DNA of 64,000 nucleotides from Robertmurraya dakarensis (GCF_900156875.1 NZ_LT707408.1:246958-310957), one strand, 5' to 3'; counted from the stretch's first letter, positions 50,666 to 60,430 are shown. Notes: generated by a model not told the origin, from the letters alone. Made by a program: numbers and translations.

Positions 50666-51097
50666 TTACGGGCAGTCTGTAATTGTCAGTAATGTTTTAG
50701 GTAATACAGTAAATTGCCGTTGTCTTAAGTTAGGGACACCAGCGTCAAACCAATGGATATTAATAATCGCTATATCTTCAATATCTTCCCTTGCTGCTTC
50801 GTAAAAAGATATAGTAAATGTAGCTGGGAACGTGCCAATAGATGTTGTGATGTTTCCTTCGCCAGCTACCGATAATAGTTCATCACCGTTGGTGATGCAA
50901 CTCGTTGGTCCTATATTAGTTGCTATAAAGCTTAAAGTGGTCGTTTGGTTTTGTACTTCAGTATAAGTAGCTGTGCCGCCACCTTCACAGTCAGGACATA
51001 TATCAGCAATTAAAGTTGCTTGTTCGTCTGGACTAATTTGATTTGTTATTGTAACTGACCCAGAACAATCACATGGGCAAAGTCTGATTAATCCCAT
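50666..51097 (-). CDS. Cysteine-rich protein of unknown function
   Basis: 143 aa from ATG 51097 (AAAGGAGGTGG precedes it; GTG 51109 is the alternative). The N terminus MGLIRLCPCDCSGSV is followed by a beta-rich, Thr/Ile-rich body with more cysteines (DICPDCEGG, TSCITNG, ITDCP at the very end). There is no signal peptide. The composition resembles spore-surface or exosporium proteins that crosslink by disulfides (weak inference). It lies inside the tRNA-Arg element and has its own terminator. Confidence 0.7.
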   Translation of the reverse strand: MGLIRLCPCDCSGSVTITNQISPDEQATLIADICPDCEGGGTATYTEVQNQTTTLSFIATNIGPTSCITNGDELLSVAGEGNITTSIGTFPATFTISFYEAAREDIEDIAIINIHWFDAGVPNLRQRQFTVLPKTLLTITDCP

Positions 51098-51339
51098 GTT
51101 ATTCTCCACCTCCTTTCATGGCATTGTATTCATCGAAAGTAAGCACGAATGGGCAAATAGGTATAGAAAATTAACAAATTTGTCTAATTTCCAATACGAA
51201 GATATTGTAAAGAAATGAATTTAAGCTAAACGGGTGCGATTGTTCAACCAAGAGCAGTGGCTTTTCTTGTTCTGCTAACTGAGTAGGATTGTTCAATAAG
51301 TCGATAGTGAATTGTCTGTTATCAGGAAAAAAATACCCT

Positions 51340-51369
51340 TTGCTTATGCATAATTAGATGTAATATAAT
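51340..51369 (+). promoter_or_regulatory. Candidate sigma-A promoter of the GGDEF gene
   Basis: TTGCTT (51340-51345) and TATAAT (51364-51369), 18 bases apart, 36 bases upstream of the start codon. Confidence 0.5.
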
Positions 51370-51404
51370 GATAAAATCAAAATTTTAATCGGAGTATATT
51401 TTAT

Positions 51405-52295
51405 ATGCAGGAAATAACAGATATTCAACAAATGTTCTCGCTAATTTCAGGAAAATCCCTAAACATTATCTCTTCTATTTCATCCGATGGTGTATTCACT
51501 TATATCTCTCCTAATGTGAAGGCGTTACTTGGGTATTCTCCAGAAGAAGTCATCGGGAAACCCGCGGCATCTTTTAACCACCCCGAGACCAATAAAAAAT
51601 TGCTTGAGCATCGAAATTCATTGTTTATCGATCAAGATACGGTTCGATTTACCGGTCGTGTTCGCCATAAAAGTGGGGAATATCGATGGTATGAGACTAC
51701 TGCTCAATATATCCGGGACCAATCTGGATATATTATACAAACTATTGGTGTAGGGCAAGACATTACAGAACGTATAGAAGCTGAAGAGACAATTGCCTAT
51801 CTTGCCTACCACGACAGCGAAACTAATTTGCCAAACCGGCTTCTGTTTAAGAAACGCCTAAGTCTACTTTTAGAAGAATCTAAAGATGGATTTCACGGAC
51901 TGATGTTACTTGATTTGGATGGTTTTAAACACGTCAATGATACATTTGGACACGATATTGGAGATCAACTTCTTATTGAGGCTGCAAAAAGGTTGAAATT
52001 CGCAGTTGGAGACAAGGGTTTTGTCGCTCGTTGGGGTGGTGATGAGTTCACGGTTCTTCAAACGAATATTGAAGGGCGGGCTGATGTCACTTCATTAGCT
52101 GAGCGGATCAAAGATGTAATCTCCGAACCATTTATAATTGCAGGTAATACAATTTTCATTACAGCAAGTATAGGTGTGGCTGTTTCCCTAGAAGATGGGG
52201 AAACGGTCGAGGCGCTGATTAAAAATGCCGACGCGGCGATGTATATTGTGAAAAATCAGTCGAAAGTTATGAATTGTTCTCAGACCCAACAATGA
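51405..52295 (+). CDS. PAS-GGDEF diguanylate cyclase
   Basis: 296 aa. The PAS domain (about residues 10-120; SSDGVFTYISPNVKALLGYSPEEVIGK ... HKSGEYRWYETTAQYI) is followed by a GGDEF domain with the intact active-site motif GGDEF at residues 211-215 and LLDLDGFKHVNDTFGHDIGDQLL. There is no RxxD inhibition site before GGDEF. It should make cyclic di-GMP in response to a PAS signal. It is cytoplasmic, with no membrane segments. It sits inside the degenerate element and could act on the Tad pili in trans (speculative). Confidence 0.9.
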   Translation: MQEITDIQQMFSLISGKSLNIISSISSDGVFTYISPNVKALLGYSPEEVIGKPAASFNHPETNKKLLEHRNSLFIDQDTVRFTGRVRHKSGEYRWYETTAQYIRDQSGYIIQTIGVGQDITERIEAEETIAYLAYHDSETNLPNRLLFKKRLSLLLEESKDGFHGLMLLDLDGFKHVNDTFGHDIGDQLLIEAAKRLKFAVGDKGFVARWGGDEFTVLQTNIEGRADVTSLAERIKDVISEPFIIAGNTIFITASIGVAVSLEDGETVEALIKNADAAMYIVKNQSKVMNCSQTQQ

Positions 52296-52361
52296 CTCGT
52301 CAATATTAAAGACCCGAAATCGACAAATGAGACAAACGATCTAGCAATATTTCCAAGAAAG

Positions 52362-52389
52362 GGGCCCTTACTCATTTGAGTAGGGGCCC
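52362..52389. terminator. Hairpin between convergent genes
   Basis: GGGCCCTTACTC pairs with GAGTAGGGGCCC (one G-U) around a short loop. It overlaps the end of the small minus-strand gene. T-runs are weak on both sides. Confidence 0.5.
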
Positions 52390-52566
52390 AAGTTCTGGTT
52401 TAATATTCTTATATGTAATTCCCTTGCCGATATTTAAAATTCGTTTTGGCTTGAGGCGGTACCATCTTCCCAATTCCTCACAAGTATATTGCTTTGTATA
52501 ACCATTCTCACGCATCAATTTGTATTCATATCTAATATTATTAATTAGTTCAGGTCTAATCTGCAT
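52372..52566 (-). CDS. Small phage-type DNA-binding protein (predicted HTH)
   Basis: 64 aa, ATG behind ATGAGGTACAG. The segment YTCEELGRWYRLKPKRILNIGKGITYKNI resembles the helix-turn-helix with a G-x-T-Y/W-K-x-I ending found in small phage proteins and homing-endonuclease tails. It has no enzyme motif. It lies next to the dCTP deaminase relic, consistent with phage origin. Confidence 0.55.
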   Translation of the reverse strand: MQIRPELINNIRYEYKLMRENGYTKQYTCEELGRWYRLKPKRILNIGKGITYKNIKPELGPLLK

Positions 52567-52613
52567 CTGTACCTCATATGACTGTTAAGGTGTTTAAATG
52601 TCTCTTTTGTTCA

Positions 52614-53241
52614 CTACATTAAAAAACCACCAAGTTCTTTTGCGGTGTCAGCCGAAACGTTATCTATCCCACGGTTTATTAGGAAATCCTGTATTTCTTT
52701 ATCTAAATATAGTTTGGAAATATTTATATCCTTACTTCCTAAGTATTTAGCATCTTCTTGATTTCGGTATGGCCTTTCAGAGATAGTTGATAATTCAAAT
52801 AAAGCAAGCTGAGAAAATTTTATTCCTGGAGTTAAACGAATTGGCTTTGGGGATTGATTAAATGCAACAAATGTCATTTTTCCTTCGTATCCCGGATTCA
52901 TATAACTAGCTGGGCTAATTTGTAATCCTAATAATTTTATACTGTATCTTTCGAGTATTTGTGCAGCCATATTATCAGGTATTCTAAAATATTCTCTAGA
53001 TTGGACAAGTACCGACTCTCCCGACTCTAAATAAAAGTCAGATTCGTTTAGATTATACTCTTGATACTGATCATCCCTTAATTTTTCTCACATAATGATA
53101 CTTTCATCGTGATATGTATTTCTTTACTTTAATACCTAATGTCAAGTTGATTGTAGCACCTTCACAATAATCCTCGTTAAATGGCGTTACTAATTGGTGG
53201 TTTAATGCTAATTCTTTGAGATGTCTATCACTCAATAACAT
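52614..53241 (-). pseudogene. Frameshifted dCTP deaminase/dUTPase-family gene
   Basis: ATG 53241 follows AAGGAGGAAATGTT and opens a frame of 45 residues (MLLSDRHLKELALNHQLVTP ... INLTLGIKVKKY) that ends at TGA 53104. A second frame covers the rest, from about 53080 to 52614: FYLESGESVLVQSREYF, PASYMNPGYEGKMTFVAFNQ and RPYRNQEDAKYLG, all typical of dCTP deaminase. The two frames differ, so at least one indel breaks the gene; the 118-codon ORF from 52970 is only its C-terminal part. Confidence 0.8.
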
Positions 53242-53679
53242 AACATTTCCTCCTTCTTTAATATCCCAATTATGAAGAAATTGTTATTAAAAAACAACAA
53301 CATTTTTTATTGCAACTCCCCAAATTAAAAGAACCCACCTTTATATTAACGGCTTCTAACATTTTCTTTACATCTTCGGTTATATTTTTATTACAATGCA
53401 CAATGACCTTCTCCAGTATCAAATCATAAGGGTGTATTTAAATTTGCTAGAATCATTCATAAGCTATATATACTTCATTTTTCTCTACATGGAAATTCTC
53501 ACTTCTGTCAATTTTTAATGTTTTTAATGGACATCAAGAGCAATTCATACGTTATGTATCCCCACGATTTTTATACTGAATTTAACTCCGCTACCAATCC
53601 GCTACCAATAACCGATAAATTCGAACAAATTTTCGTAACCAATAAAAAAGAAACCCTTGATATACAAAGGTTTCTTTAG
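53242..53679. other. Right inner end of the integrated element
   Basis: No intact gene. A minus-strand frame (about 53430-53285) reads LEKVIVHCNKNITEDVKKML and ends in a Cys-rich stretch (GSCNKKCCC), without a clear start. The GCTACCAAT pair (53590-53609) and a hairpin (AAGAAACCCTTGATATAC-type) lie before the tRNA gene. Confidence 0.4.
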
Positions 53680-53753
53680 CGTCCCAGAAGGGATTCGAAC
53701 CCCCGACCTACAGTTTAGGAAACTGTTGCTCTATCCTGCTGAGCTACTGGGAC
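53680..53753 (-). tRNA. tRNA-Arg (anticodon CCU)
   Basis: Acceptor stem GTCCCAG/CTGGGAC, anticodon arm ACAGT-TTCCTAA-ACTGT with anticodon CCT, and T arm with GGTTCGAATCC. The CCA end is not encoded. The 3' 44 bases serve as the attachment site of the element to its left, and the intact gene is at this end. Confidence 0.93.
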
Positions 53754-54051
53754 ATATTAGAATTTGTAATATTTATTATAAAACATTTATAAAAACAACG
53801 TCAAGGACTACAAGACTGAAGTGTTCCATAGAGTGAGCAGTAATGAAACAGCTAATCAAGAAATATGGTGATCGTACGCAACCTCATAGTTTTTCCAGAA
53901 ATTCACAAAGCACGTTCGATGAAAAAAACGCCTCTGACACATTAGCAATATGTTAAACTTCCTTTGTTTAGAAAGGAATTTTACAGATCGTATAGAATTC
54001 TATGTAATAATAAAGTAGACAACTAATTAGGTGTTTAACAGGAGGGAAAGC

Positions 54052-55008
54052 ATGAGCCGAGACAGTATGAATCCTACAATTGAAAGGATCTTAAAAAATA
54101 TAGAGAATGTCATGATAGGCAAGAGAAAGGTGGCGGAGTTAAGTCTGGTTGCCTTATTGGCAGAAGGGCATGTTCTCCTTGAAGATGTTCCAGGTGTAGG
54201 GAAGACGATGATGGTGCGAGCACTTGCGAAGTCAGTAAGCGCCCAGTTTAGAAGAATACAGTTTACTCCTGACTTGCTGCCATCAGATGTGACGGGAGTA
54301 TCCATCTATAATCCAAAGGAAATGGAATTTCAGTTTAAACCTGGGCCTATAATGGGAAATATCATTCTAGCAGATGAAATTAATCGTACCTCACCGAAAA
54401 CTCAATCAGCTCTACTTGAGGGAATGGAAGAAAGCAGTGTCACGATTGATGGTGTTACACATATTTTAGACAAGCCGTTTTTTGTTATGGCTACCCAAAA
54501 CCCGATTGAATACGAAGGGACTTACCCGCTCCCAGAAGCCCAGCTAGATCGTTTTTTGCTGAAGATGAAAATGGGATATCCAAGTGTGGAAGAGGAAATT
54601 GAAGTATTGAATTCGACGCAAAGAATGGCACCGATTGATGACCTGGAGCCCGTCATTGATCTAGAAGAGTTAAGAGATATTCAACAAGAGATCAAACTGG
54701 TAACGGTGAATGACTCAATTAAAAGATATATTGTTGAGATTGCCAATCAAAGTAGAACGCACGAGAGTGTTTATTTAGGGGTAAGTCCGCGGGGGTCGAT
54801 TGCCTTAATGAAGGCGGCCCAAGCTTATGCTTACATATATAGACGAGACTATGTATTACCAGACGATATTCAATATTTAGCACCGAATGTGTTTGCTCAC
54901 CGCCTTATTTTAAGGTCTGATGCTAAGTTTGATGGGATCACAGCGGATGAAGTCATTTCAGAAATACTGACAAGAGTGTCTGTGCCTGTCCAAAGGTTAG
55001 TGAAGTAA
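54052..55008 (+). CDS. MoxR-family AAA+ ATPase (YeaC-like)
   Basis: 318 aa from ATG 54052, after AGGAGGG. Walker A is EDVPGVGKTMM, Walker B ILADEINRTSPKTQ, sensor 1 ATQNPIEYEGTYPLPEAQLDRF, and a C-terminal lid (SPRGSIALMKAAQAYA). MoxR ATPases act as chaperones with VWA or DUF58 partner proteins; the partner gene follows at once. Synteny with B. subtilis yeaC supports orthology. Confidence 0.93.
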   Translation: MSRDSMNPTIERILKNIENVMIGKRKVAELSLVALLAEGHVLLEDVPGVGKTMMVRALAKSVSAQFRRIQFTPDLLPSDVTGVSIYNPKEMEFQFKPGPIMGNIILADEINRTSPKTQSALLEGMEESSVTIDGVTHILDKPFFVMATQNPIEYEGTYPLPEAQLDRFLLKMKMGYPSVEEEIEVLNSTQRMAPIDDLEPVIDLEELRDIQQEIKLVTVNDSIKRYIVEIANQSRTHESVYLGVSPRGSIALMKAAQAYAYIYRRDYVLPDDIQYLAPNVFAHRLILRSDAKFDGITADEVISEILTRVSVPVQRLVK

Positions 55009-56229
55009 ATGAAGAGAGTTTTCCATACTCTTAAGACCTTTTGGAAATTAACGATTCTGATTTTACTTGTGGTAATCACTTTTTCGTACGCCATGTTTCA
55101 AGGTGGTTTTGTTAGCTGGTTTTTATTCTACAGCTTTCTGCCATTTGCGCTCTATGGCTTAGCACTGTCGTTATATCAGCCAAAAAGGGTTGAAGTCAAA
55201 AGACATTTTTCAAGAAAAGAGTGTAAAGCTGGTGATGATTTAAAGGTTAAAATACGTCTGCAAAGAAACTCCTCCTTTCCGCTGTTTTATATGGTAATAG
55301 AAGATCAAATAAGTGATTCGCTGGTTTCCGCAAAAAAAGAATCCCATGAGAAAACACTGGTTTTTCCTTTTTTCCAAAAAGAAATAGAATTTGAGTATGA
55401 TTTCGTTGAACTACCGCGGGGAGAGCATATCTTTCAAAATATTAATATTAAGATAGGCGACCCGCTTGGTCTATTTGAGAAAACAATCATTCTATCGACG
55501 AAGGCTGAAAAAATCGTTGTGTATCCTGCTTATGAAGAATTACGTTACTCCCCGTTAAATATGCGGCATGATCAGGGGATGTCTGCGTCAAATGAAAAAA
55601 TTCAAAGAGATACCTCGATGGTTGTGGGAATTAGGGAGTATCAGCCAGGTGATCGCTTTTCATGGATTAACTGGAAAGCTTCTGCAAAGAGAAACAATAT
55701 GATGACAAAGGAATTCGAACAACGGCAATCCCAAAATGTAACGATTGTCATGGATTGCTCTCCGGATGCAAGATTTGAAGGGGTTGTGTCTCTGACAGCT
55801 TCACTAGTCCGGTCCATTCTTCGTAATGGGTCGCAGCTAGGTTTGCTGACTGTAAGCAAAGATCGAGTCAGTTTCCCGAGTCGAAAAGGAGAAACATACC
55901 AGCATCAGCTATTCTATCATTTGGCGAAAATCCAAGATTGCTGCGAGATCCCTTTTCATAAAGTAATAGAGAGAGAGGCTCTCCAAAAGGATCACAATGG
56001 TACAAACTTGTTAGTGACGGCAAAACTTTCAAAAGAATTAGTGGAAAGAGCTGGTTCTTTTGGGATGAAAAAGCAATCTACTGCTATCTTTTTGCTTAAA
56101 GATGAGAAAGAAACCCCAAGTGCTGAAGAACTGTCCTTAAAAGCAGCCTCTCATGCAAAAGGCATACGAGTTATATTTGTTTATCATGGCCATTTTTCTG
56201 ATGCCTTCATGGGGGTGGATAGAAGTTGA
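55009..56229 (+). CDS. DUF58 protein (YeaD-like)
   Basis: 406 aa. Two membrane segments near the N terminus, a beta domain, and the DUF58 signature IREYQPGDRFSWINWKASAKRNNMMTKEFEQ (around residues 205-235) at the start of a VWA-like fold (TIVMDCSPDARFEG). ATG directly abuts the stop codon of moxR (TAAATG). It is the usual partner of MoxR and of the transglutaminase that follows. Confidence 0.9.
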   Translation: MKRVFHTLKTFWKLTILILLVVITFSYAMFQGGFVSWFLFYSFLPFALYGLALSLYQPKRVEVKRHFSRKECKAGDDLKVKIRLQRNSSFPLFYMVIEDQISDSLVSAKKESHEKTLVFPFFQKEIEFEYDFVELPRGEHIFQNINIKIGDPLGLFEKTIILSTKAEKIVVYPAYEELRYSPLNMRHDQGMSASNEKIQRDTSMVVGIREYQPGDRFSWINWKASAKRNNMMTKEFEQRQSQNVTIVMDCSPDARFEGVVSLTASLVRSILRNGSQLGLLTVSKDRVSFPSRKGETYQHQLFYHLAKIQDCCEIPFHKVIEREALQKDHNGTNLLVTAKLSKELVERAGSFGMKKQSTAIFLLKDEKETPSAEELSLKAASHAKGIRVIFVYHGHFSDAFMGVDRS

Positions 56230-58445
56230 CAAACCAGCAAAGCCAGTCATTTAGTTTTATGGCAATGATATTAAACTTGTGTGGATACTTTCTCTTGATG
56301 GAATGGCTATACCCTATTGATATGTTAACAGATACTTCAAACATCAGTGTGTTTATCTATTATCTTGCCATTTCATTGCTGATGTCTATTTTTAGGATGA
56401 GAAATGTTCTACGCTGGTCTATTAAAATTGTCTACATCTTATATGTGCTTCATTATTTGTACTTTAGAGGATCCTTTTTCCAGTTCACTTGGATTGACGA
56501 TTTCAGCAAGGATATTTTTATCAACTTGACTTCTGTCTTTCAATCGGATTGGTCTGGCTTAACTGAATCTTTTAGAAGTTTGTTGTTCTTTGTACTATTG
56601 TCATTGATGACGTACTTAATTTCATATTGGTTGGTTAACCGCAAACAAATTTTTCTTTTCTTTTTTATGACGCTGCTGTACATCACGGTTCTAGATACAT
56701 TCACACCATATAACGCTGATCAAGCAATTGTTCGGACCATGATTGCCGGGTTTGTGGTAATGAGTTTGTTGACGTTGAACCGGATATTAGAGCGGGAAGG
56801 GATCCGCAAATACTCGGGAGTTTCTAGACGGTGGATTACCTCTTTAGTGGTCATGCTTGGGTTTAGTATCATCATTGGTTTTGGTTTGCCTAAAGCCGAG
56901 CCGATATGGCCGGACCCGGTACCATATATTACATCTTATTCAGAAGACAGCGGAAATGATGGTCCTGGGATCAGCAAGGTAGGATATGGTACTGATGATT
57001 CTAGATTAGGAGGACCATTTATTGGGGACAACACAAGAGTTTATTTCACCCATACGGAGTCAAGGCATTATTGGAAAGTGGAAACAAAGGATATCTATAC
57101 GGGTAAAGGATGGGAAACTTCCGCAGAAAAGGAGCAGAGAATCCCATTTGGAACAGTTGACCCTATTCCGGCCAGTTCTTTTGCTAGTCCGGAAATGGAG
57201 TTTACTGAACGTACAAGTGTTGTTTATCCCTTAGTAGACTATCCTCATCTCATTTATCCGTTAGGCTCACAGTATGTGCAGACGAATCAGGACTACACAT
57301 TTGAATATGATAGCAAATTAGAGAAAATTTACAGTTTTCCTTCATCTGGAGCTGCTCTGCCTAATCTTGACGAATATACCGTTCAATACAATTCACCGAG
57401 ATACAGTGTAAAAGCAATGATGCAAACCGTAAATCACAACCATCCATCTCTTGATCGTGAGTTCCTCGAAGTCTATACACAATTACCGGAAAATCTCCCG
57501 CAAAGAGTGAAAGATCTTGCGTTAGAAATTACGAAAGAGGAGGCTACTTGGTTTGATAAAGCAAGGGCGATTGAAGATTATTTTGATCGTCCCGAATATA
57601 AATATGATCAAACAAATGTAGCGATTCCGGGAGAAGAGGATGATTATGTAGACCAGTTTCTTTTTGAAACAATGACAGGCTACTGTGATAACTTCTCCAC
57701 TTCGATGGTTGTGCTTTTGCGATCACTTGGGATCCCGGCAAAATGGGTGAAAGGTTACACAGAGGGGGAATTTAGGGGTACTGCTGAATCTGGAAAAAGG
57801 CTGTATGAAATTACCAATAATAATGCTCACTCTTGGGTTGAAGTGTATTTTCCAGAGGTTGGCTGGGTACCGTTTGAACCGACTAAAGGTTTTTCGAATA
57901 ATGTTCAATTTAACTTTGATAATTATTCTACTAACCAAAACAGTTCGGCCAACACTCCTGAACAAGAAAATAATCCCGAAGAGGAAACACTTCAAGCAGA
58001 GCAACAAACAACGAGTTCATCTAACTCGCCATACAGTTTCCAAGTTCTATGGGATAGTATAATTCTTTTCCTAAGTGAAGCATGGAAAAAAATCCTTGCT
58101 GCTTCACTAATTCTAGGCATGGTGCTTCTTGGATTGTATAAGATTCGGTTAAAATGGCTTCCATACTTTATTCTATTTAGATTCAAGAGACGAAGACAGG
58201 ACGATGACTTCCCGGCGGCCTATCTCGTTTTGTTAACACATTTGAATCGATATGGATTAAGAAGGGAAGATAATCAGACACTGCGGGATTATGCAGCCGA
58301 TGTTGACGAATATTTTTCCTCAAAAGAAATGGGGGTATTAACATCCCATTATGAAAGGTATTTATACAAGGGACACTTAGAGAAAGGCAGCTGGGATGAG
58401 ACAAAGGAATTGTGGGAAAATTTAATTAAAAAAACAATAGCTTGA
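56226..58445 (+). CDS. Transglutaminase-like membrane protein (YebA-like)
   Basis: 739 aa, TTG start overlapping the DUF58 stop. Five to seven membrane segments in residues 10-220, then an external transglutaminase-like domain with Cys487 (GYCDNFSTSM) and His535 (NNAHSWVEVYFPEVGW), with Glu in FEPTKG at the third position. A low-complexity Asn/Gln/Ser linker, a last membrane segment (about 620-640) and a DUF4129-like cytoplasmic tail follow. It belongs to the DUF3488-transglutaminase family found with moxR and DUF58 genes. The function is unknown; a role in envelope peptide processing is possible. Confidence 0.9.
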   Translation: MTNQQSQSFSFMAMILNLCGYFLLMEWLYPIDMLTDTSNISVFIYYLAISLLMSIFRMRNVLRWSIKIVYILYVLHYLYFRGSFFQFTWIDDFSKDIFINLTSVFQSDWSGLTESFRSLLFFVLLSLMTYLISYWLVNRKQIFLFFFMTLLYITVLDTFTPYNADQAIVRTMIAGFVVMSLLTLNRILEREGIRKYSGVSRRWITSLVVMLGFSIIIGFGLPKAEPIWPDPVPYITSYSEDSGNDGPGISKVGYGTDDSRLGGPFIGDNTRVYFTHTESRHYWKVETKDIYTGKGWETSAEKEQRIPFGTVDPIPASSFASPEMEFTERTSVVYPLVDYPHLIYPLGSQYVQTNQDYTFEYDSKLEKIYSFPSSGAALPNLDEYTVQYNSPRYSVKAMMQTVNHNHPSLDREFLEVYTQLPENLPQRVKDLALEITKEEATWFDKARAIEDYFDRPEYKYDQTNVAIPGEEDDYVDQFLFETMTGYCDNFSTSMVVLLRSLGIPAKWVKGYTEGEFRGTAESGKRLYEITNNNAHSWVEVYFPEVGWVPFEPTKGFSNNVQFNFDNYSTNQNSSANTPEQENNPEEETLQAEQQTTSSSNSPYSFQVLWDSIILFLSEAWKKILAASLILGMVLLGLYKIRLKWLPYFILFRFKRRRQDDDFPAAYLVLLTHLNRYGLRREDNQTLRDYAADVDEYFSSKEMGVLTSHYERYLYKGHLEKGSWDETKELWENLIKKTIA

Positions 58446-58505
58446 CCTGAAAATCGACATGTTGATACAATATTCGGGAAATCATATTGTAAAATTAAAC
58501 ATGCA

Positions 58506-58658
58506 CCTTCATATATCCTCGGTAATATGGTCCGAGAGTCTCTACCAAATCACCTTAAATGATTTGACTATGAAGGCAGGGTCATTCTATTTTTAAAAAC
58601 TTTTAAAAACTAGAATTCTGCCTTCATTTTTATTTGAGGCGGAATTCTAGTTTTTTTT
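58506..58658 (+). promoter_or_regulatory. Guanine (purine) riboswitch with terminator, upstream of guaA
   Basis: Aptamer 58506-58576: P1 CCTTCATA/TATGAAGG, P2 CTCGG/CCGAG, P3 AAATCA/TGATTT, and the junction ACTATG with C at the specificity position (guanine/hypoxanthine type). The terminator AAACTAGAATTC/GAATTCTAGTTT plus T-run is at 58607-58658. CTGCCTTCA (58619-58627) in the terminator can pair with TGAAGGCAG at the P1 3' strand (58571-58579), forming the antiterminator when no ligand is bound. Confidence 0.93.
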
Positions 58659-58746
58659 ATGAACGTGGTTAAGCTATACTTTAGAATGGTGCTTGTTCGA
58701 CAGAGTAGTTAATGAAATTTATATAACATTATGGGGTGAACTGAGG

Positions 58747-60300
58747 ATGGCGAATAATACAGAGCTTCAAGACCAAGAAAAGATTGTCGTACTAGATTTT
58801 GGAAGCCAGTACAATCAGCTAATAACAAGAAGAATCCGTGAATTTGGTGTGTACAGTGAATTACATCCGCATACGATTACCGCGGAAGAAATAAAAAAAA
58901 TGAACCCAAAGGGTGTCATCTTTTCTGGTGGTCCTAACAGTGTCTATGATGAAAATGCATTTCGCTGTGATGAGCAGATCTTTGAACTAGGATTGCCGAT
59001 TTTGGGCATTTGTTACGGAATGCAATTGATGACTACTCATTTTAAAGGGAAAGTGGAGCCTGCAAAGCAGCGTGAATATGGAAAAGCTGGAATCGCTATT
59101 CAAAATGAAACAAGATTGTTCGGCAGTTTACCGAATGAACAAATTGTCTGGATGAGTCACGGAGATCTTGTGATCGAAGCTCCTGCTGGCTTTACTGTAG
59201 ATGCGACTAGCCCGTCATGTCCAATTGCAGCTATGAGTGACGAGTCAAGAAATCTATATGCTGTACAATTCCACCCGGAAGTACGCCATTCACAATATGG
59301 AAATGAATTGTTAAGAAATTTTGTTTTTAACATTTGTGAATGCAAGGGCAACTGGTCGATGGAAAATTTCATCGAAATTGAAATGGAAAAAATTCGTCAA
59401 ACAGTTGGAGATAAGAAAGTGCTTTGTGCTCTTAGCGGCGGGGTAGATTCTTCCGTCGTGGCGGTTTTAATCCATAAGGCAATTGGCGATCAGTTAACTT
59501 GTATTTTCGTCGATCACGGCTTGCTTCGTAAGGGCGAAGCGGAAAGTGTGATGAAAACATTCGCTGAAGGCTTCCATATGAACGTTATCAAAGTGGATGC
59601 AAAGGATCGTTTCCTGAGCAAATTAAAGGGTGTTAGCGACCCTGAGAAAAAGCGTAAAATTATTGGAAATGAATTTATTTACGTATTTGATGATGAAGCA
59701 ACAAAGCTTGAGGGAATTGACTATTTAGCGCAAGGAACTCTTTATACAGATATTATCGAAAGCGGTACGGCCACTGCGCAAACGATTAAGTCGCATCATA
59801 ACGTTGGCGGTCTGCCAGAAGATATGCAATTCCAATTGATTGAACCATTGAACACTTTGTTCAAAGATGAGGTTCGTGCGTTAGGTACTGAGTTAGGTAT
59901 TCCTGATGAAATCGTATGGAGACAGCCATTCCCAGGTCCAGGTCTAGGAATCCGTGTTCTTGGTGAGATTTCTGATGATAAACTTGAAATTGTTCGCGAA
60001 TCGGATTTCATTTTACGAGAAGAAATAAGAAATGCAGGATTAGAAAGAGATATCTGGCAATACTTTACAGTTCTTCCGGATATCCGCAGTGTAGGGGTTA
60101 TGGGTGATGCCCGCACATACGATTACACGATTGGTATTCGTGCTGTTACATCGATCGATGGGATGACTTCTGACTGGGCGAGAATTCCATGGGATGTCCT
60201 AGAAACGATCTCAACTAGAATTGTTAATGAAGTAAGTCATGTAAATCGTGTTGTGTATGATATTACAAGTAAGCCGCCTGCAACAATCGAATGGGAATAA
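58747..60300 (+). CDS. guaA: GMP synthase (glutamine-hydrolysing)
   Basis: 517 aa from ATG 58747 (GGTGAACTGAGG before it). It converts XMP, ATP and glutamine to GMP. The N-terminal class I glutamine amidotransferase has the nucleophile Cys in GICYGMQLM and His/Glu in QFHPEVRHS. The ATP-pyrophosphatase domain has the P-loop SGGVDSSV, and the C-terminal dimer domain ends KPPATIEWE. It is under a guanine riboswitch. Confidence 0.97.
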   Translation: MANNTELQDQEKIVVLDFGSQYNQLITRRIREFGVYSELHPHTITAEEIKKMNPKGVIFSGGPNSVYDENAFRCDEQIFELGLPILGICYGMQLMTTHFKGKVEPAKQREYGKAGIAIQNETRLFGSLPNEQIVWMSHGDLVIEAPAGFTVDATSPSCPIAAMSDESRNLYAVQFHPEVRHSQYGNELLRNFVFNICECKGNWSMENFIEIEMEKIRQTVGDKKVLCALSGGVDSSVVAVLIHKAIGDQLTCIFVDHGLLRKGEAESVMKTFAEGFHMNVIKVDAKDRFLSKLKGVSDPEKKRKIIGNEFIYVFDDEATKLEGIDYLAQGTLYTDIIESGTATAQTIKSHHNVGGLPEDMQFQLIEPLNTLFKDEVRALGTELGIPDEIVWRQPFPGPGLGIRVLGEISDDKLEIVRESDFILREEIRNAGLERDIWQYFTVLPDIRSVGVMGDARTYDYTIGIRAVTSIDGMTSDWARIPWDVLETISTRIVNEVSHVNRVVYDITSKPPATIEWE

Positions 60301-60338
60301 TATGAAATAAGTTAAAATAACCTTAATATACGAACGAT

Positions 60339-60371
60339 AAAAAACGAACATGTTAAAAATGTTCGTTTTTT
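60339..60371 (+). terminator. Terminator of guaA
   Basis: AAAAAACGAACAT pairs with ATGTTCGTTTTTT around GTTAAAA; nearly symmetrical. Confidence 0.9.
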
Positions 60372-60430
60372 ATATTGACGGATACCTGAGTTACTTGTTA
60401 TTATAATTATGGCTTTAAAAAGAATATCGA

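Larger units (their letters stand above)
49828..53723. mobile_element. Degenerate integrated element in tRNA-Arg
   Basis: A 44-base direct repeat bounds the region: 49828-49871 and 53680-53723 are identical and equal the 3' part of the tRNA-Arg gene from the anticodon loop on. Paired GCTACCA repeats with 11-base spacing lie just inside each end (49988-50005 and 53590-53609), like integrase arm sites. Inside are a Cys-rich protein, a PAS-GGDEF protein, a small phage-type HTH protein, a broken dCTP deaminase and an IS-like end. No intact integrase gene was found, so the element is probably immobile. Confidence 0.8.
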
